Counted from the first letter of the stretch, positions 1 to 8,968 are shown. The stretch is DNA of 64,000 nucleotides from Pacificimonas sp963710205 (GCA_963710205.1 CAVPZG010000006.1:186001-250000); one strand, 5' to 3'. The notes: generated from the letters alone by a model not told the origin. A program made the numbers and translations.

Positions 1-141
1 GCGGTCACTCATGCCGACTTTGCGGAGGTGGACAGCCTCTGGGCGGCCATAGCCTTCACCATTTTCGCATCGACCATCATCCATGGCTTTACCGCGGGCA
101 GCTTTGTCTGGGCGGCAACGCACGACGAAAATGCCGAATGA
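1..141 (+). CDS. C-terminal end of a probable cation/proton antiporter (partial)
   Basis: An open frame runs in from the left edge and stops with TGA at 139-141, giving 46 residues. The visible part contains a hydrophobic helix ending in ASTIIHGFTAG. This resembles the SIxxHGxTA stretch in the last membrane helix of CPA1-type Na+/H+ antiporters (NhaP family), followed by a short polar tail. The gene would be an inner-membrane exchanger, but only the last helix can be judged. The family call is an inference from one motif. It converges on the Lrp-type gene, whose stop lies 5 bases away. Confidence 0.45.
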   Translation, partial: AVTHADFAEVDSLWAAIAFTIFASTIIHGFTAGSFVWAATHDENAE

Positions 142-146
142 CGCCA

Positions 147-608
147 TCATAAGGGCACAGCGGTCTCGACCTTGATCGCTTCCATGGCAAAGCTTGCGGA
201 AACGTCGCGCATTGGCGCCGCGTCGATCAGTTTCCGGTATACGCGGTCATAGTCGCCCACGTCGCGGACGAGCAGCTTGATGAGGTAATCGACGTCGCCG
301 GCCATACGGTAGAGTTCGACCACTTCCGGAATTTTGGAGGCCGCGCCGGCAAACCGGTCCAGCCAGTCGGCGCTGTGGTCGCCGGTCTTCACTGCGACGA
401 ACACGGTGACATTGAGGCCTACCGCCGCTGGATCCACGAGAGCAACGCGGCGCTGGATGACGCCGTCCTTCTCCAGCCGCTTCACCCGCCGCCAGATATT
501 GTTCACCGATAGCGACAGGGTGTCGGCGATCTTCTCCAGCGACTGGGTCGCATCGGTCTGCAGCACGCCGAGAATTTTTCGGTCTGTACTATCAATATTT
601 TTTATCAT
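147..608 (-). CDS. Lrp/AsnC family transcriptional regulator
   Basis: This is a 153-residue protein of normal length for the feast/famine regulator family. Residues about 5-63 form the winged helix-turn-helix (LEKIADTLSLSVNNIWRR), and about 70-145 form the RAM ligand-binding domain, with the typical RMAGDVDYLIKLLV stretch near residue 105. These proteins form octamers and usually bind an amino acid. The gene is divergent from the cysteine-synthase-like gene at 724, with about 115 bases between the starts and a near-palindromic site at 620-633. Control of that enzyme and of itself is therefore likely. Sulfur amino acid sensing is my inference from the neighbour, as no ligand can be read from sequence. 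Confidence 0.9.
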   Translation of the reverse strand: MIKNIDSTDRKILGVLQTDATQSLEKIADTLSLSVNNIWRRVKRLEKDGVIQRRVALVDPAAVGLNVTVFVAVKTGDHSADWLDRFAGAASKIPEVVELYRMAGDVDYLIKLLVRDVGDYDRVYRKLIDAAPMRDVSASFAMEAIKVETAVPL

Positions 609-619
609 CGGATGATTTT

Positions 620-633
620 GAAGAATAATCTTC
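620..633. promoter_or_regulatory. Candidate Lrp-type operator in the divergent intergenic region
   Basis: GAAGAATAATCTTC is palindromic at 12 of 14 positions and AT-rich at its centre, like many Lrp/AsnC sites. It sits only 12 bases upstream of the regulator's start codon, so bound protein could block the regulator's own transcription as well as act on the divergent gene. Binding is inferred. Confidence 0.4.
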
Positions 634-723
634 TAATACGCAATCAAAACGGGGTGGGATTGATAAGGAATTTTGCGTCTGGCCAGTCTAGAATCCGGTG
701 CGAAGCTGGAGGGGTAGATCGAC

Positions 724-1752
724 ATGCTGAACCGGGAACGCATAGAAATGCCGAGGACCATCGGCGCCGTACCCAGGCCATGCGCCTGCGGCGCGCTGGT
801 CGGGGATACCCCGCTGCTGGCACTGGACATGATGTTCAGGGGGCAGGCCTGCACGGTCTACGGCAAGGCGGAATTTCTGAACCCGACGGGGAGTATCAAG
901 GACCGCATGGCGCACCGCATCCTGACGGCGGCCGCGGCAAGCGGCGCGCTGCGTCCGGGACAGCGGGTCGTCGAGGCGACGAGCGGGAATGCCGGCATCG
1001 CGCTTGCCGCGATGGGTGCGGCGCGGGGGCATCCGGTGACGATCTTCATGCCGGACTGGATGAGCGCGGAACGGCGGGCGCTGCTGGCAAGTTTTGGCGC
1101 GGAGCTGCGCCTTGTCAGTCATGAGGATGGCGGTTTCCTGGGGTCGATTGCACAGGCCGAAGCCTTTGCGGCGAAGAATGACGCGTTTCTGGCGCGGCAG
1201 TTCGAGAATGACGACAACTGGCGCGCCCATGCTGAAACGACCATGCCGGAACTCGTGCGGCAGATGGGCGGCGCGCCCGATGCCATCGTCGCGGGTGTCG
1301 GCACAGGCGGGACGATCATGGGTGCGGCGCGCCATGTGTCCGAAATGGGCTTCGCCACCAGATGTCATCCCGTCGAACCGGCCGAAAGCCCGACCCTGTC
1401 GACCGGATACAAGGTCGGAAGGCACCGCATTCAGGGTGTCAGCGACGAGTTCATTCCCGCCATCGTCAGGCTGGATGAGCTGGCTGACATCATTGCCGTC
1501 CCGGACGGCGATGCGATCATCATGGCACAGATGCTGTCGAGGAAGCTGGGCCTGGGCGTCGGCATCTCCTCTGGCGCGAATGTGCTGGCGGCATTGCAGC
1601 TGATCGATCGGTATGGTCCGGATTACCGGGTGGCGACCGTGCTTTGCGACAATAGCGCGCGCTATCTTTCAACGGACTACGCGAAGGTCGAGCCGGTCAG
1701 GGACGGCTATCTGTCGTCCGTGACCGAGCTGAACTGCGCGCGGCGGCTGTAG
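724..1752 (+). CDS. PLP-dependent cysteine synthase family protein
   Basis: The 342-residue fold-type II PLP enzyme resembles O-acetylserine sulfhydrylase/cystathionine beta-synthase. The PLP lysine is K59 in NPTGSIKDR. The substrate-binding loop TSGNAG is at 86-91, the phosphate-binding GTGGT at 193-197, and a conserved GISSGAN motif lies near residue 280. It probably makes cysteine from O-acetylserine (or a related activated serine) and sulfide in the cytoplasm. The start at 724 follows GGAGGGG with 9-base spacing; ATG 748 is an alternative. The roughly 20-residue N-terminal extension with CACGALVGDTP is somewhat longer than in CysK. A cystathionine-synthase-like or sulfide-detoxifying role is possible. 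It is paired with the divergent Lrp-type regulator. Confidence 0.85.
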   Translation: MLNRERIEMPRTIGAVPRPCACGALVGDTPLLALDMMFRGQACTVYGKAEFLNPTGSIKDRMAHRILTAAAASGALRPGQRVVEATSGNAGIALAAMGAARGHPVTIFMPDWMSAERRALLASFGAELRLVSHEDGGFLGSIAQAEAFAAKNDAFLARQFENDDNWRAHAETTMPELVRQMGGAPDAIVAGVGTGGTIMGAARHVSEMGFATRCHPVEPAESPTLSTGYKVGRHRIQGVSDEFIPAIVRLDELADIIAVPDGDAIIMAQMLSRKLGLGVGISSGANVLAALQLIDRYGPDYRVATVLCDNSARYLSTDYAKVEPVRDGYLSSVTELNCARRL

Positions 1753-1756
1753 GGCC

Positions 1757-3835
1757 TTACCAGATCTTCACGCGCTCCTCCGGTTTCAGGAAGAGCCTGG
1801 CATCCGCGTCCGGCGTGTAGGCGGTGTACCAGGGATCGAGATTGCGGACCACCCAGACCCGCTGGATCGACGGGCTGTGCGGGTCGGTGACGAGGCGCTG
1901 GCGGAGATTCTCCTCGCGGTAGTTGCGGCGCCACACCTGTGCCCAGCCGAGGTAGAAACGCTGGTCGCCGGTCATGCCGTCGAGGACAGGGGCCTCCTGA
2001 CCGCCCAGGGACATACGATAGGCCTCATAGGCTACGGTCAGGCCCGCAAGGTCGGCGATATTCTCGCCAAGCGTCAGGCCGCCCTGAATGTTCACGCCGG
2101 GAAAGATCTCATAGGCGTCATACTGGTCGACAAGCTGTTTGGTGAGCGCATCGAAACGAGTGACATCCTCCGCAGTCCACCATTCACTGAGCGCGCCGTT
2201 CACGTCATATTTGCGGCCCTGATCGTCGAAATGATGGCTGATCTCATGCCCGATCACTGCACCGATGCCGCCATAGTTGATGGCCGGATCGGCATTTGGA
2301 TCGAAAAAGGGTGGCTGCAGGATGGCGGCGGGAAAAACGATCTCGTTCATCACAGGGTTGGCATAGGCATTGATGGTCATCGGCGTCATGAACCACTCGC
2401 CGCGGTCGATGGGACCGCCGAGCTTGTCGAGGTTCCGCTGATGCTCGAACTCACTGGCGCGCATGGCATTGCCGAGAAGGTCGTCGGCACGGATATCGAG
2501 CGCGCTATAGTCACGCCATGTGTCGGGATAGCCGATCTTTGGCGTGAAGGCGGCGAGCTTCGCGCGCGCCTTGACCTTGGTTTCAGGCGCCATCCATTCG
2601 AGGCCGGCAAGGCGGCGGTCCATGGCGGCGATCACATTCTTCACGAGCGCGTCGGCCTGGGCCTTGGTTTCCGGCGGGAAATAGCGTTCGACATAATCCT
2701 TCCCGACGGCCTCGCCCAATATGCCAGTGACGAAATCGACGCCGCGTTTCCAGCGGGGCTGGTTTTCGGGCGTGCCGCTGAGGACCGTGCCATAGAAGGC
2801 GAAATTCTCGTCCGCGAACGCGGCGGGGAGTTCGTCGGCATAGCTGCCGAGCGTCTTCACGATCAGCTGGTCCTTCAGCACATCGAGCGGGGCCGCGCCG
2901 ACAATCCGGGCGATCCCCTCGACCGCGCTTGGCTGCGCGACGATGACGCTGTCCACATCGATGCCGGACCCCCTGAAATAGTCGGAGATGGAAAAACCGG
3001 GTGTGGCGGTTTCCAGCGCCGCCAGGGTGCGCTTGTTATAGGTCTTGTCGGCGTCGCGGCTTTCCGTGCGGGTCCAGTGAACGCCTGCGATCTTCGTTTC
3101 CAGATCGAGGATGGCGGCGGCGCGGGCGGCGGCGTTGTCCTGGCCCGCCAGTTCCATCATCCTTGCCATGTGGGCGGCATATTTCGCACGAATGTCGGCG
3201 AATTTCGCGTCTTCCGACAGGTAGTAGTCGCGGTCGGGCAGGCCAAGGCCGGACTGCACCATGTTCAGCGCGTAGATGCTGGGGTCTTTTTCGTCCTGAT
3301 TGACATAGACGCCGACCGGTCCGCCGACGCCGTAGCGGTCGGCCTTGCCCACGGTCATGGCATAGTCTGCGTGACTGTCGATGCCGCGAATTTCAGCAAG
3401 CCACGGTTCGAGAGGTTCGAGACCAGCCTCCTCAACCGCAGCTTCGTTCAGGAAGCTGGCATAGGCGCGGCCGATTTTTGAATTCGGATCGGCCTTGGCC
3501 TCATCGAGTATCTCGCGGGTGCGCGCCTTGGAAATTTCGTCAAGACGAGTGAACATGCCGTAATTGGACTTGTCGGCTGGAATTTCCGTGGTCGCGGCCC
3601 AGGTCCCATTGGCATATTCGTAAAAGTCTTCGCCGGGACGGACACTCCTGTCCATTCCTGTCTGATCAAAGCCGAAGCTGCCAAGTTCGGGCGCGGCGGC
3701 CCCGGAGTCATCGGTGGCGACAACCGCCTGCGGACCGGCACCAGATGCGACGACGTCAGTGCCTGGACCGGATGCCGTGGCAGTGCAGGCGGCCAGCATC
3801 GTGGCGGCGAGGAGAGCGGGGATCAGACGGGTCAT
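1757..3835 (-). CDS. M13 family metallopeptidase (neprilysin-like), lipoprotein
   Basis: The 692-residue zinc peptidase belongs to the neprilysin/PepO family. The zinc site HEISH is at about residue 528 (VIGHEISHHF), and the third ligand glutamate is in GENIADLAG near 588. NAYANP, which aligns with the substrate-binding NAYY/F motif, lies before it. The N-terminus MTRLIPALLAATMLAAC has a lipobox, so the protein is probably a lipid-anchored periplasmic oligopeptidase. A further in-frame ATG exists 26 codons upstream (3913), but 3835 gives the signal peptide directly and has GGAG in front. It is convergent with the cysteine-synthase-like gene, with 4 bases between the stops. Confidence 0.93.
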   Translation of the reverse strand: MTRLIPALLAATMLAACTATASGPGTDVVASGAGPQAVVATDDSGAAAPELGSFGFDQTGMDRSVRPGEDFYEYANGTWAATTEIPADKSNYGMFTRLDEISKARTREILDEAKADPNSKIGRAYASFLNEAAVEEAGLEPLEPWLAEIRGIDSHADYAMTVGKADRYGVGGPVGVYVNQDEKDPSIYALNMVQSGLGLPDRDYYLSEDAKFADIRAKYAAHMARMMELAGQDNAAARAAAILDLETKIAGVHWTRTESRDADKTYNKRTLAALETATPGFSISDYFRGSGIDVDSVIVAQPSAVEGIARIVGAAPLDVLKDQLIVKTLGSYADELPAAFADENFAFYGTVLSGTPENQPRWKRGVDFVTGILGEAVGKDYVERYFPPETKAQADALVKNVIAAMDRRLAGLEWMAPETKVKARAKLAAFTPKIGYPDTWRDYSALDIRADDLLGNAMRASEFEHQRNLDKLGGPIDRGEWFMTPMTINAYANPVMNEIVFPAAILQPPFFDPNADPAINYGGIGAVIGHEISHHFDDQGRKYDVNGALSEWWTAEDVTRFDALTKQLVDQYDAYEIFPGVNIQGGLTLGENIADLAGLTVAYEAYRMSLGGQEAPVLDGMTGDQRFYLGWAQVWRRNYREENLRQRLVTDPHSPSIQRVWVVRNLDPWYTAYTPDADARLFLKPEERVKIW

Positions 3836-3965
3836 TGATACTCCAACGAAGAGGGAGGGGGACATTTTCGGGATAGTTACACATGAAACCCTATCCAGCG
3901 CCAGCCCCCCCAACCCACAGGGTCACAGGTTCACACGGATTCGGTCATTCGCCGCCGCGCACGGG

Positions 3966-4295
3966 TCACAGTCCGGGGTCACAACTGCCCTGAGCGAAAG
4001 GCCGGTGACCGGCGGGACGCAGAACCATCAGGATTTCCGCATCGCGCAGCATTTGGTGCCGTACCATTCGCGCCTGTTCGCCGGAAAGCATGGGGCCGCC
4101 CGAGAGCGCCCGGTCCCATGCAATTGCGAACGCAGCGCCCGCCGGACGGCGGCGCAGACGATAGGCGCTTTCCCGGCTCATCCCCGCCGCCCGCGCCGCC
4201 GAGGCCACGTTCCGGGTGGCGGCAAGCCGCTCGATGAAGCGCACCTGCCTGAGCGTGGTCCATCGTCGTGCTGCGTGGGAAGCGGTGGTCTTCAT
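3966..4295 (-). CDS. Small helix-turn-helix protein of unknown role
   Basis: A 109-residue basic protein begins MKTTASHAARRWT at 4295, preceded by AGGCAG; a longer in-frame start at 4334 is less likely. Residues about 15-50 read as a helix-turn-helix: an N-terminal helix RFIERLAATRN, then VASAARAAGMSRESAYRL, a homeodomain/Fis-like turn with AGMSR at the bend. The remainder is unremarkable. Sphingomonads carry many short proteins of this style annotated only as HTH or hypothetical. It is transcribed away from the neighbouring oxidoreductase gene, with 142 bases between the starts. No target is evident. Confidence 0.65.
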   Translation of the reverse strand: MKTTASHAARRWTTLRQVRFIERLAATRNVASAARAAGMSRESAYRLRRRPAGAAFAIAWDRALSGGPMLSGEQARMVRHQMLRDAEILMVLRPAGHRPFAQGSCDPGL

Positions 4296-4437
4296 CGGAA
4301 CTGCCTTTCGCGTGAATACGAACGACAGGAACAAGAGACAGGAAATTTCCTATTTTGCAAGCGAAATGCGCGGCGCTACCCAAAAGGGGGTCGGTGTCGT
4401 AGGACGGTCTGGACGCACCGATCCGGGGGAAACAGAC

Positions 4438-5605
4438 ATGCCATCCAGCCTTCAGTTCAGCCGCCGGCACCTGCTGGCGATGGGCGCGGCCGCGCCGCTG
4501 GTCCTGAGCGCTTCGCGTGGACGCACGCAGGAAGCGGTGGGACAGCCGCTGATTGGCGACCCGCCGCTGCCCGAACCATTTGAACAGCGGATGCGCTGGG
4601 CAGTTGTCGGCCTTGGCACCTTTGCCATCGGGCAGGTCATTCCGGGATTCCTGATGGCGTCGAGGTCGCGCATGACCGCCTTCGTGTCAGGAAATGCGGA
4701 AAAGGCGCGGGATGTGGGCGCGCGTTACGGCGTCGACCGGTTTTATTCCTATGCCGATTACGACCGCATGGCGGACGACGCGGAAATTGACTGCGTTTAC
4801 ATCGCACTGCCAACGGGATTGCATGCCGAATATGCCATTCGCGCGCTCGATGCCGGGAAGCATGTGCTGTGCGAGAAGCCAATGGCCACCAGCGCGGCGG
4901 AATGCGAGGCGATGATCGCGGCGGCGCGGCGCAATGACCGGCGCCTGGGCGTGGCCTATCGCGTGCATTTCGAGCCGACCAACCTGGAGGCGAAGCGGCG
5001 GATCGATGGCGGCGCATTGGGGACGCTGAGGCATATCCGCTGCGAGCATGGCTATAATTCAAATCCCGACTATCCGCCGCACAAATGGCGGCTGGACAAG
5101 GCGCTGGCAGGCGGCGGGTCGATGTTCGATATCGGTATTTATGGCCTGAACACCGCGTTGATGATGCTGGGCGATGATGCGCCGGTGTCGGTGTCGGCCG
5201 TCCATGCCTTTCCAAGGACAAGATCCGCGCTTTCAGGAGGTCGAGGGCGGCCTCGACTGGCGGCTGGTGACAGCGGGCGGCACGAGCGTCAGCGGGTCGA
5301 GTTCGTACAGCTATAGCCCCTATATCAGCAGGCAGCATTATATCGGCGCGAATGCGTCGGCGGAAATGCAGCCGGCGACGACCTATTACGATAACAGCCT
5401 GGTGATCAGCGGCGGCGATGCCCCCGGAAAGGTCGGCGCGGGCCGTCCGGTGACGCAGTTCCCGGCGCAGGTGGATGGCTTTGTGGATGCCGTGCGGGAA
5501 GGGCGCGAACATCTGACGCCGGGCGAGATGGGATACCGGGATATCGTCCTGATCGAGGCGATGTACCGGAGCGCGGATGCGGGCGGAGCTGTGGCCCGGG
5601 TTTGA
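4438..5605 (+). CDS. Gfo/Idh/MocA family oxidoreductase, Tat signal, frameshifted
   Basis: The start at 4438 gives a Tat signal (FSRRHLLAMGAAAPLVL), so the enzyme is likely periplasmic like glucose-fructose oxidoreductase. The NAD(P)-binding Rossmann region has VGLGTFAIGQ, and the conserved CEKPMA with catalytic lysine is near residue 145. Reading frame 1 fails after AVHAF; the family's C-terminal half (DPRFQEVEGGLDWRL to the end) continues in frame 2 from about 5212. Dropping one T from TTT at 5209-5211 gives one 388-residue protein of normal size. The substrate is unknown, probably a sugar or cyclitol. As written the gene is broken; a sequencing insertion is more likely than decay, because both halves are well preserved. 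Confidence 0.85.
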
Positions 5606-5713
5606 ACGGTATGGGCGCGCCGGGGCAGCGCGGCCTTCCTTCCGATTGCGGAGGTTTCACGTCGGGAAATTCGGCCTGAAGGCGGCTGCCCATGTCAATC
5701 GGACCTTCCGCTG

Positions 5714-6940
5714 TCACTGATCAGTGACTGTCAGCTCCAGCGCCTGGCCATTCCTCATGACCGAAAGCGTGCGCGCCTGACTGGTCGGGCGATCTTCCAC
5801 CAGCCACCGCGCGATCACACATGAATCCGGCTGGCCCAAAAGGGAACGGCCATCGATTGCCAAGACTGTGTCGCCGAGGCGCAGACCGGCCCGCTTTGCC
5901 GCTGACCCGTCGAAGAGTTGCACGACAGTTGCCGTGTCCCCGGTCATGCCGATCGCATAACCGGGATGTTCCCGGGGGGCTGACACGCCAGCGCGTTCAT
6001 GCAGCAGCATCCGCTTTCCGGGATAATCCAGCGTAACGCTATACCGGTCGAGGATTCCCAAGCCGATCAGGGAGGGGGGCGCATCGCGGATGGTGCCGGG
6101 AAGCCGGGGAAGTTCAGCGCCAAGCGTCAGCCCCTGCAGATCGAATCTGAGAAGGTCGGTTTCGTCGCCGGCACCGCCCGCCGATACGCCCAGTGAGCCG
6201 CGGCCCCTGCGCAGGCTGCCCGAGACGATTGACCGCTGGACCTGATCAACGCGAAAGACACGATCGTAAAGGATGATCGTGTCTGAATTGCCTGTGTCGA
6301 AGAGTGCGCGATCCCTGAATGAACCAAAAGCGTAAGGGAACACCGGAGGATAGGGATATCCGCCAATGTGCAGTTCCGTTGTGACCGAAGCGGGTTTCGA
6401 GCGCAAACCGGGAATGTCTTCCAGTTTTGCCGCGATCTTCAATTGGTTTTGCGCGCCGTCGATATGCCAGACATTGCCCGGGAATATCTCTGAACCGATG
6501 ACGCCGCCGTCGAACACGCAGCCATCGGGATCGGCGTCTCGCAAATCCGCGATCAGCACGGGAACGTCGGCGAAGGTCAGTCCGCCGATGGTCAACTGCC
6601 GGACGACCGCGATGTCGGTTCTCACGTCCCGCCCGTTGGCATCCCGGCCCGTGTTCGATCCGATGACGGTGAGATCCAGTTCCTCGGCCAGTTCCCGCGA
6701 GATCATGGTGGGCGAGCCGGTGTCGAAGATGAAGCTGCGCTCGGTCCCATTCATGGCCGCGCGAATGGCGAATTTGCCCATATGAGGAACGAGCGGGATT
6801 GTCTCAACATCGCTTGTCCGTTGAACCATGATCGGCTGCTGCAGCACCGTGGCAGGTTCGCGAGACGTCTGCGCATTCGCCGGACGCGACATCGCGATGG
6901 CCGTCATCACGGCCAGGACGATCCCCAGACGATACCTCAC
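5714..6940 (-). CDS. Secreted retropepsin-like aspartic protease with C-terminal PDZ domain
   Basis: This is a 408-residue protein with a signal peptide (RLGIVLAVMTAIAMSRPANA). Two aspartyl-protease halves are visible: FDTGSP at about residue 73 and FDTGNS at about 215. The second therefore sits in the same polypeptide rather than arising by dimerisation. A PDZ domain covers about 325-405 (GLRLGDTVLAIDGR). Family members are exported proteins of unknown substrate. The start is taken as GTG 6940, because GGAGAAGG lies 4 bases upstream; GTG 6955 is the only longer option and would include the ribosome site. It is convergent with the Gfo/Idh gene, leaving about 110 bases with no further signal. 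Confidence 0.8.
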   Translation of the reverse strand: MRYRLGIVLAVMTAIAMSRPANAQTSREPATVLQQPIMVQRTSDVETIPLVPHMGKFAIRAAMNGTERSFIFDTGSPTMISRELAEELDLTVIGSNTGRDANGRDVRTDIAVVRQLTIGGLTFADVPVLIADLRDADPDGCVFDGGVIGSEIFPGNVWHIDGAQNQLKIAAKLEDIPGLRSKPASVTTELHIGGYPYPPVFPYAFGSFRDRALFDTGNSDTIILYDRVFRVDQVQRSIVSGSLRRGRGSLGVSAGGAGDETDLLRFDLQGLTLGAELPRLPGTIRDAPPSLIGLGILDRYSVTLDYPGKRMLLHERAGVSAPREHPGYAIGMTGDTATVVQLFDGSAAKRAGLRLGDTVLAIDGRSLLGQPDSCVIARWLVEDRPTSQARTLSVMRNGQALELTVTDQ

Positions 6941-7108
6941 GAAACCTTCTCCCACCCCCGTGATTTGGCAACCGCGATTGCCATGACCGGGAGCTTAACG
7001 GATTCTGGCCCCCACCGGCTCCGTAATAGCATTCGTCCCGCCCGCCTCAAAACCGCAGGGTCCGGCTTCCGTGCTCGGTGTCAGATATGTCCCAAGCGAC
7101 TTGCCAGC

Positions 7109-7148
7109 AAAAAAATGCCCGCCCCGGCGTGAACCGGGACGGGCATTT
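7109..7148 (-). terminator. Rho-independent terminator of aceA
   Basis: The arms 7113-7127 and 7134-7148 pair over 15 positions with one mismatch around a 6-base loop. On the minus strand the hairpin is followed by seven T residues. It lies 28 bases past the aceA stop codon. Confidence 0.85.
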
Positions 7149-7175
7149 CCTCCTCCCCAGGAGGTCTTTCAGCCG

Positions 7176-8771
7176 TTACGCGGCGAACTGGTTCATGGTG
7201 TTGTCCTTGCCGCCCGCCTTCAGCGCGGCCTCTCCGGCGAAATATTCCTTGTGGTCGTCGCCGATGTCGCTGCCGGACATGTTCTGGTGCTTCACACAGG
7301 CGATGCCCTGGCGGATTTCCTCGCGCTGGACATTGAGGACGTAGCCGAGCATGGCCTCCTCGCCGAAATAACGCTTCGAGAGGTTGTCCGTCGACAGCGC
7401 TGCCGTGTGGTAGGTCGGCAGCGTGATGAGATGGTGGAAGATGCCCGCTTCGCGCGCCGCATCCTTCTGGAAGGTACGGATGCGCTCGTCGGCCTCGGCG
7501 GCAAGATCGCTGCCATCGTAATCGACGCTCATCAGCCTGTCGCGGTCATAGGCGGAAACGTCCTTGCCCGCTTCGGTCCAGGCGTCGAACACCTGCTGGC
7601 GGAAGTTCAGTGTCCAGTTGAAGCTGGGCGAGTTGTTATAGACGAGCTTCGCGTTCGGAATGACCTCGCGGATGCGGTTCACCATGCCGCCGATCTGGCC
7701 GATATGCGGCTTTTCGGTCTCGATCCAGAGAAGGTCGGCACCGTTCTGGAGCGAGGTGATGGAGTCGAGGACGCAGCGGTCCTCGCCCGTGCCCGCGCGG
7801 AACTGGTAGAGATTGGACGGCAGGCGCTTCGGCTTCACGAGCTTGCCGTCGCGGGCAATGAGGACGTCGCCGTGACCGACGGCGTTCGCATCGACCTCTT
7901 CGACGTCGAGGAAGCTGTTATACTGGTCGGCCAGGTCGCCCTTTTCCCGTGTATAGGCGATCTGCTTCGTGAGGCCCGCGCCCAGGGAGTCGGTCCGCGC
8001 GACGATGATGCCGTCGTCGACGCCGAGTTCGAGGAAGGCGTACCTGACGGCGCGGATCTTGGCGAGGAAATCCTCATGCGGGACGGTGACCTTGCCGTCC
8101 TGATGGCCGCACTGCTTTTCATCCGAAACCTGGTTTTCGATCTGGATGGCGCAGGCGCCGGCCTCGATCATCTTCTTGGCGAGAAGATAGGTTGCCTCGG
8201 CATTGCCGAAACCGGCGTCGATGTCGGCAATGATGGGGACGACGTGCGTCTGGAAGTTGTCGATCTGGTTCTGCAGGTCGCGCGCCTTCACCTCGTCACC
8301 CGACGCCTTGGCCGCGTCGAGGTCGCGGAACATGAGCCCGAGTTCGCGGGCATCGGCCTGCTTCAAAAACGTGTAGAGTTCCTCGATCAGCATGGGCACG
8401 GTCGTCTTTTCGTGCATTGACTGATCCGGGAGCGGGCCGAATTCGCTGCGCAGCGCGGCGACCATCCAGCCGCTGAGGTAGAGATATTTCCCCTTGGTCG
8501 TGCCGAAATGCTTCTTGATCGAGATCATCTGCTGCTGGCCGATGAAACCGTGCCACGCGCCCAGCGACTGAGTGTAGTTGGCGGGATCGGCGTCATAGGC
8601 GTCCATGTCGGCGCGCATGATTTTCGCCGTGTACGTGGCGATGTCGAGGCCGGTCAGAAACCGGTTCTGCAGGCGCATGCGGGCGACGGCCTCCGCCTCG
8701 ATATCGGCCCAAGGTGCGCCGTTCTTGCCGATCAGCGTGTTCGCTTCCGCGATCTGGTTCGTGTAGGTCAT
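7176..8771 (-). CDS. aceA: Isocitrate lyase
   Basis: The 531-residue protein matches the long isocitrate lyase subgroup. The catalytic loop is KQCGHQDGK around residue 210, the family's KKCGH signature with one change, preceded by the metal-binding region (DIDAGFGNAEA). It splits isocitrate into glyoxylate and succinate, the first step of the glyoxylate shunt used for growth on acetate and fatty acids. The gene is divergent from the XRE-type regulator at 8969, and malate synthase G lies just beyond, so the locus holds the complete shunt plus its probable controller. TGTRAAA half-sites lie 25-40 bases upstream of the start. A strong terminator follows. Confidence 0.97.
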   Translation of the reverse strand: MTYTNQIAEANTLIGKNGAPWADIEAEAVARMRLQNRFLTGLDIATYTAKIMRADMDAYDADPANYTQSLGAWHGFIGQQQMISIKKHFGTTKGKYLYLSGWMVAALRSEFGPLPDQSMHEKTTVPMLIEELYTFLKQADARELGLMFRDLDAAKASGDEVKARDLQNQIDNFQTHVVPIIADIDAGFGNAEATYLLAKKMIEAGACAIQIENQVSDEKQCGHQDGKVTVPHEDFLAKIRAVRYAFLELGVDDGIIVARTDSLGAGLTKQIAYTREKGDLADQYNSFLDVEEVDANAVGHGDVLIARDGKLVKPKRLPSNLYQFRAGTGEDRCVLDSITSLQNGADLLWIETEKPHIGQIGGMVNRIREVIPNAKLVYNNSPSFNWTLNFRQQVFDAWTEAGKDVSAYDRDRLMSVDYDGSDLAAEADERIRTFQKDAAREAGIFHHLITLPTYHTAALSTDNLSKRYFGEEAMLGYVLNVQREEIRQGIACVKHQNMSGSDIGDDHKEYFAGEAALKAGGKDNTMNQFAA

Positions 8772-8795
8772 GGGGAGGCTCCGATGGTTAATTCG

Positions 8796-8910
8796 TTTAC
8801 AGGATTTTCACATTGCAGGTGCGAAGCGATTCGTCAGCCATGCCGGAAAACTAACATTGACGCTTGTGCCCCAGCTTTGTACGGATCGTCAAATAGATGT
8901 TGTGAAAATC
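8796..8910. promoter_or_regulatory. Array of TGTRAAA half-sites in the aceA-regulator intergenic region
   Basis: Half-sites reading TGTAAA or TGTGAAA occur at 8796-8801 (minus), 8805-8812 (minus) and 8901-8908 (plus), with two more at 8944-8966. GATTTTCACA (8803-8812) and TGTGAAAATC (8901-8910) form an exact 10-base inverted repeat 88 bases apart. The natural candidate binder is the divergent XRE-type regulator. The repeat is seen in the sequence; the binder is inferred. Confidence 0.5.
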
Positions 8911-8951
8911 GAGTTAATTGGTGCGATATTGTCGATGACGACATGTAAAAC

Positions 8952-8966
8952 TGTAAATAATTTACA
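8952..8966. promoter_or_regulatory. 15-base palindromic operator abutting the regulator start codon
   Basis: TGTAAATAATTTACA is a perfect palindrome (7-base arms around a central A) that ends 2 bases before the ATG at 8969. Another TGTAAAA half-site precedes it at 8944-8950. No Shine-Dalgarno sequence is present between it and the ATG. The position suits autorepression. Confidence 0.6.
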
Positions 8967-8968
8967 CA

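Noticed and set aside
1877..3481. Long plus-strand ORF (534 codons) inside the M13 peptidase gene
   Set aside because: Opposite-frame shadow of a well-supported peptidase in GC-rich DNA; no family motifs.
5205..5225. Programmed ribosomal frameshift in the Gfo/Idh gene
   Set aside because: No slippery heptamer with downstream structure, the family is not known to use one, and the same +1 defect recurs in unrelated genes.
4637..5512. Minus-strand ORF (291 codons) opposite the Gfo/Idh gene
   Set aside because: Shadow frame; it remains open across the frameshift only by chance.
7071..8420. Long plus-strand ORF (449 codons) inside aceA
   Set aside because: Antisense shadow; aceA conserved motifs explain this stretch completely.
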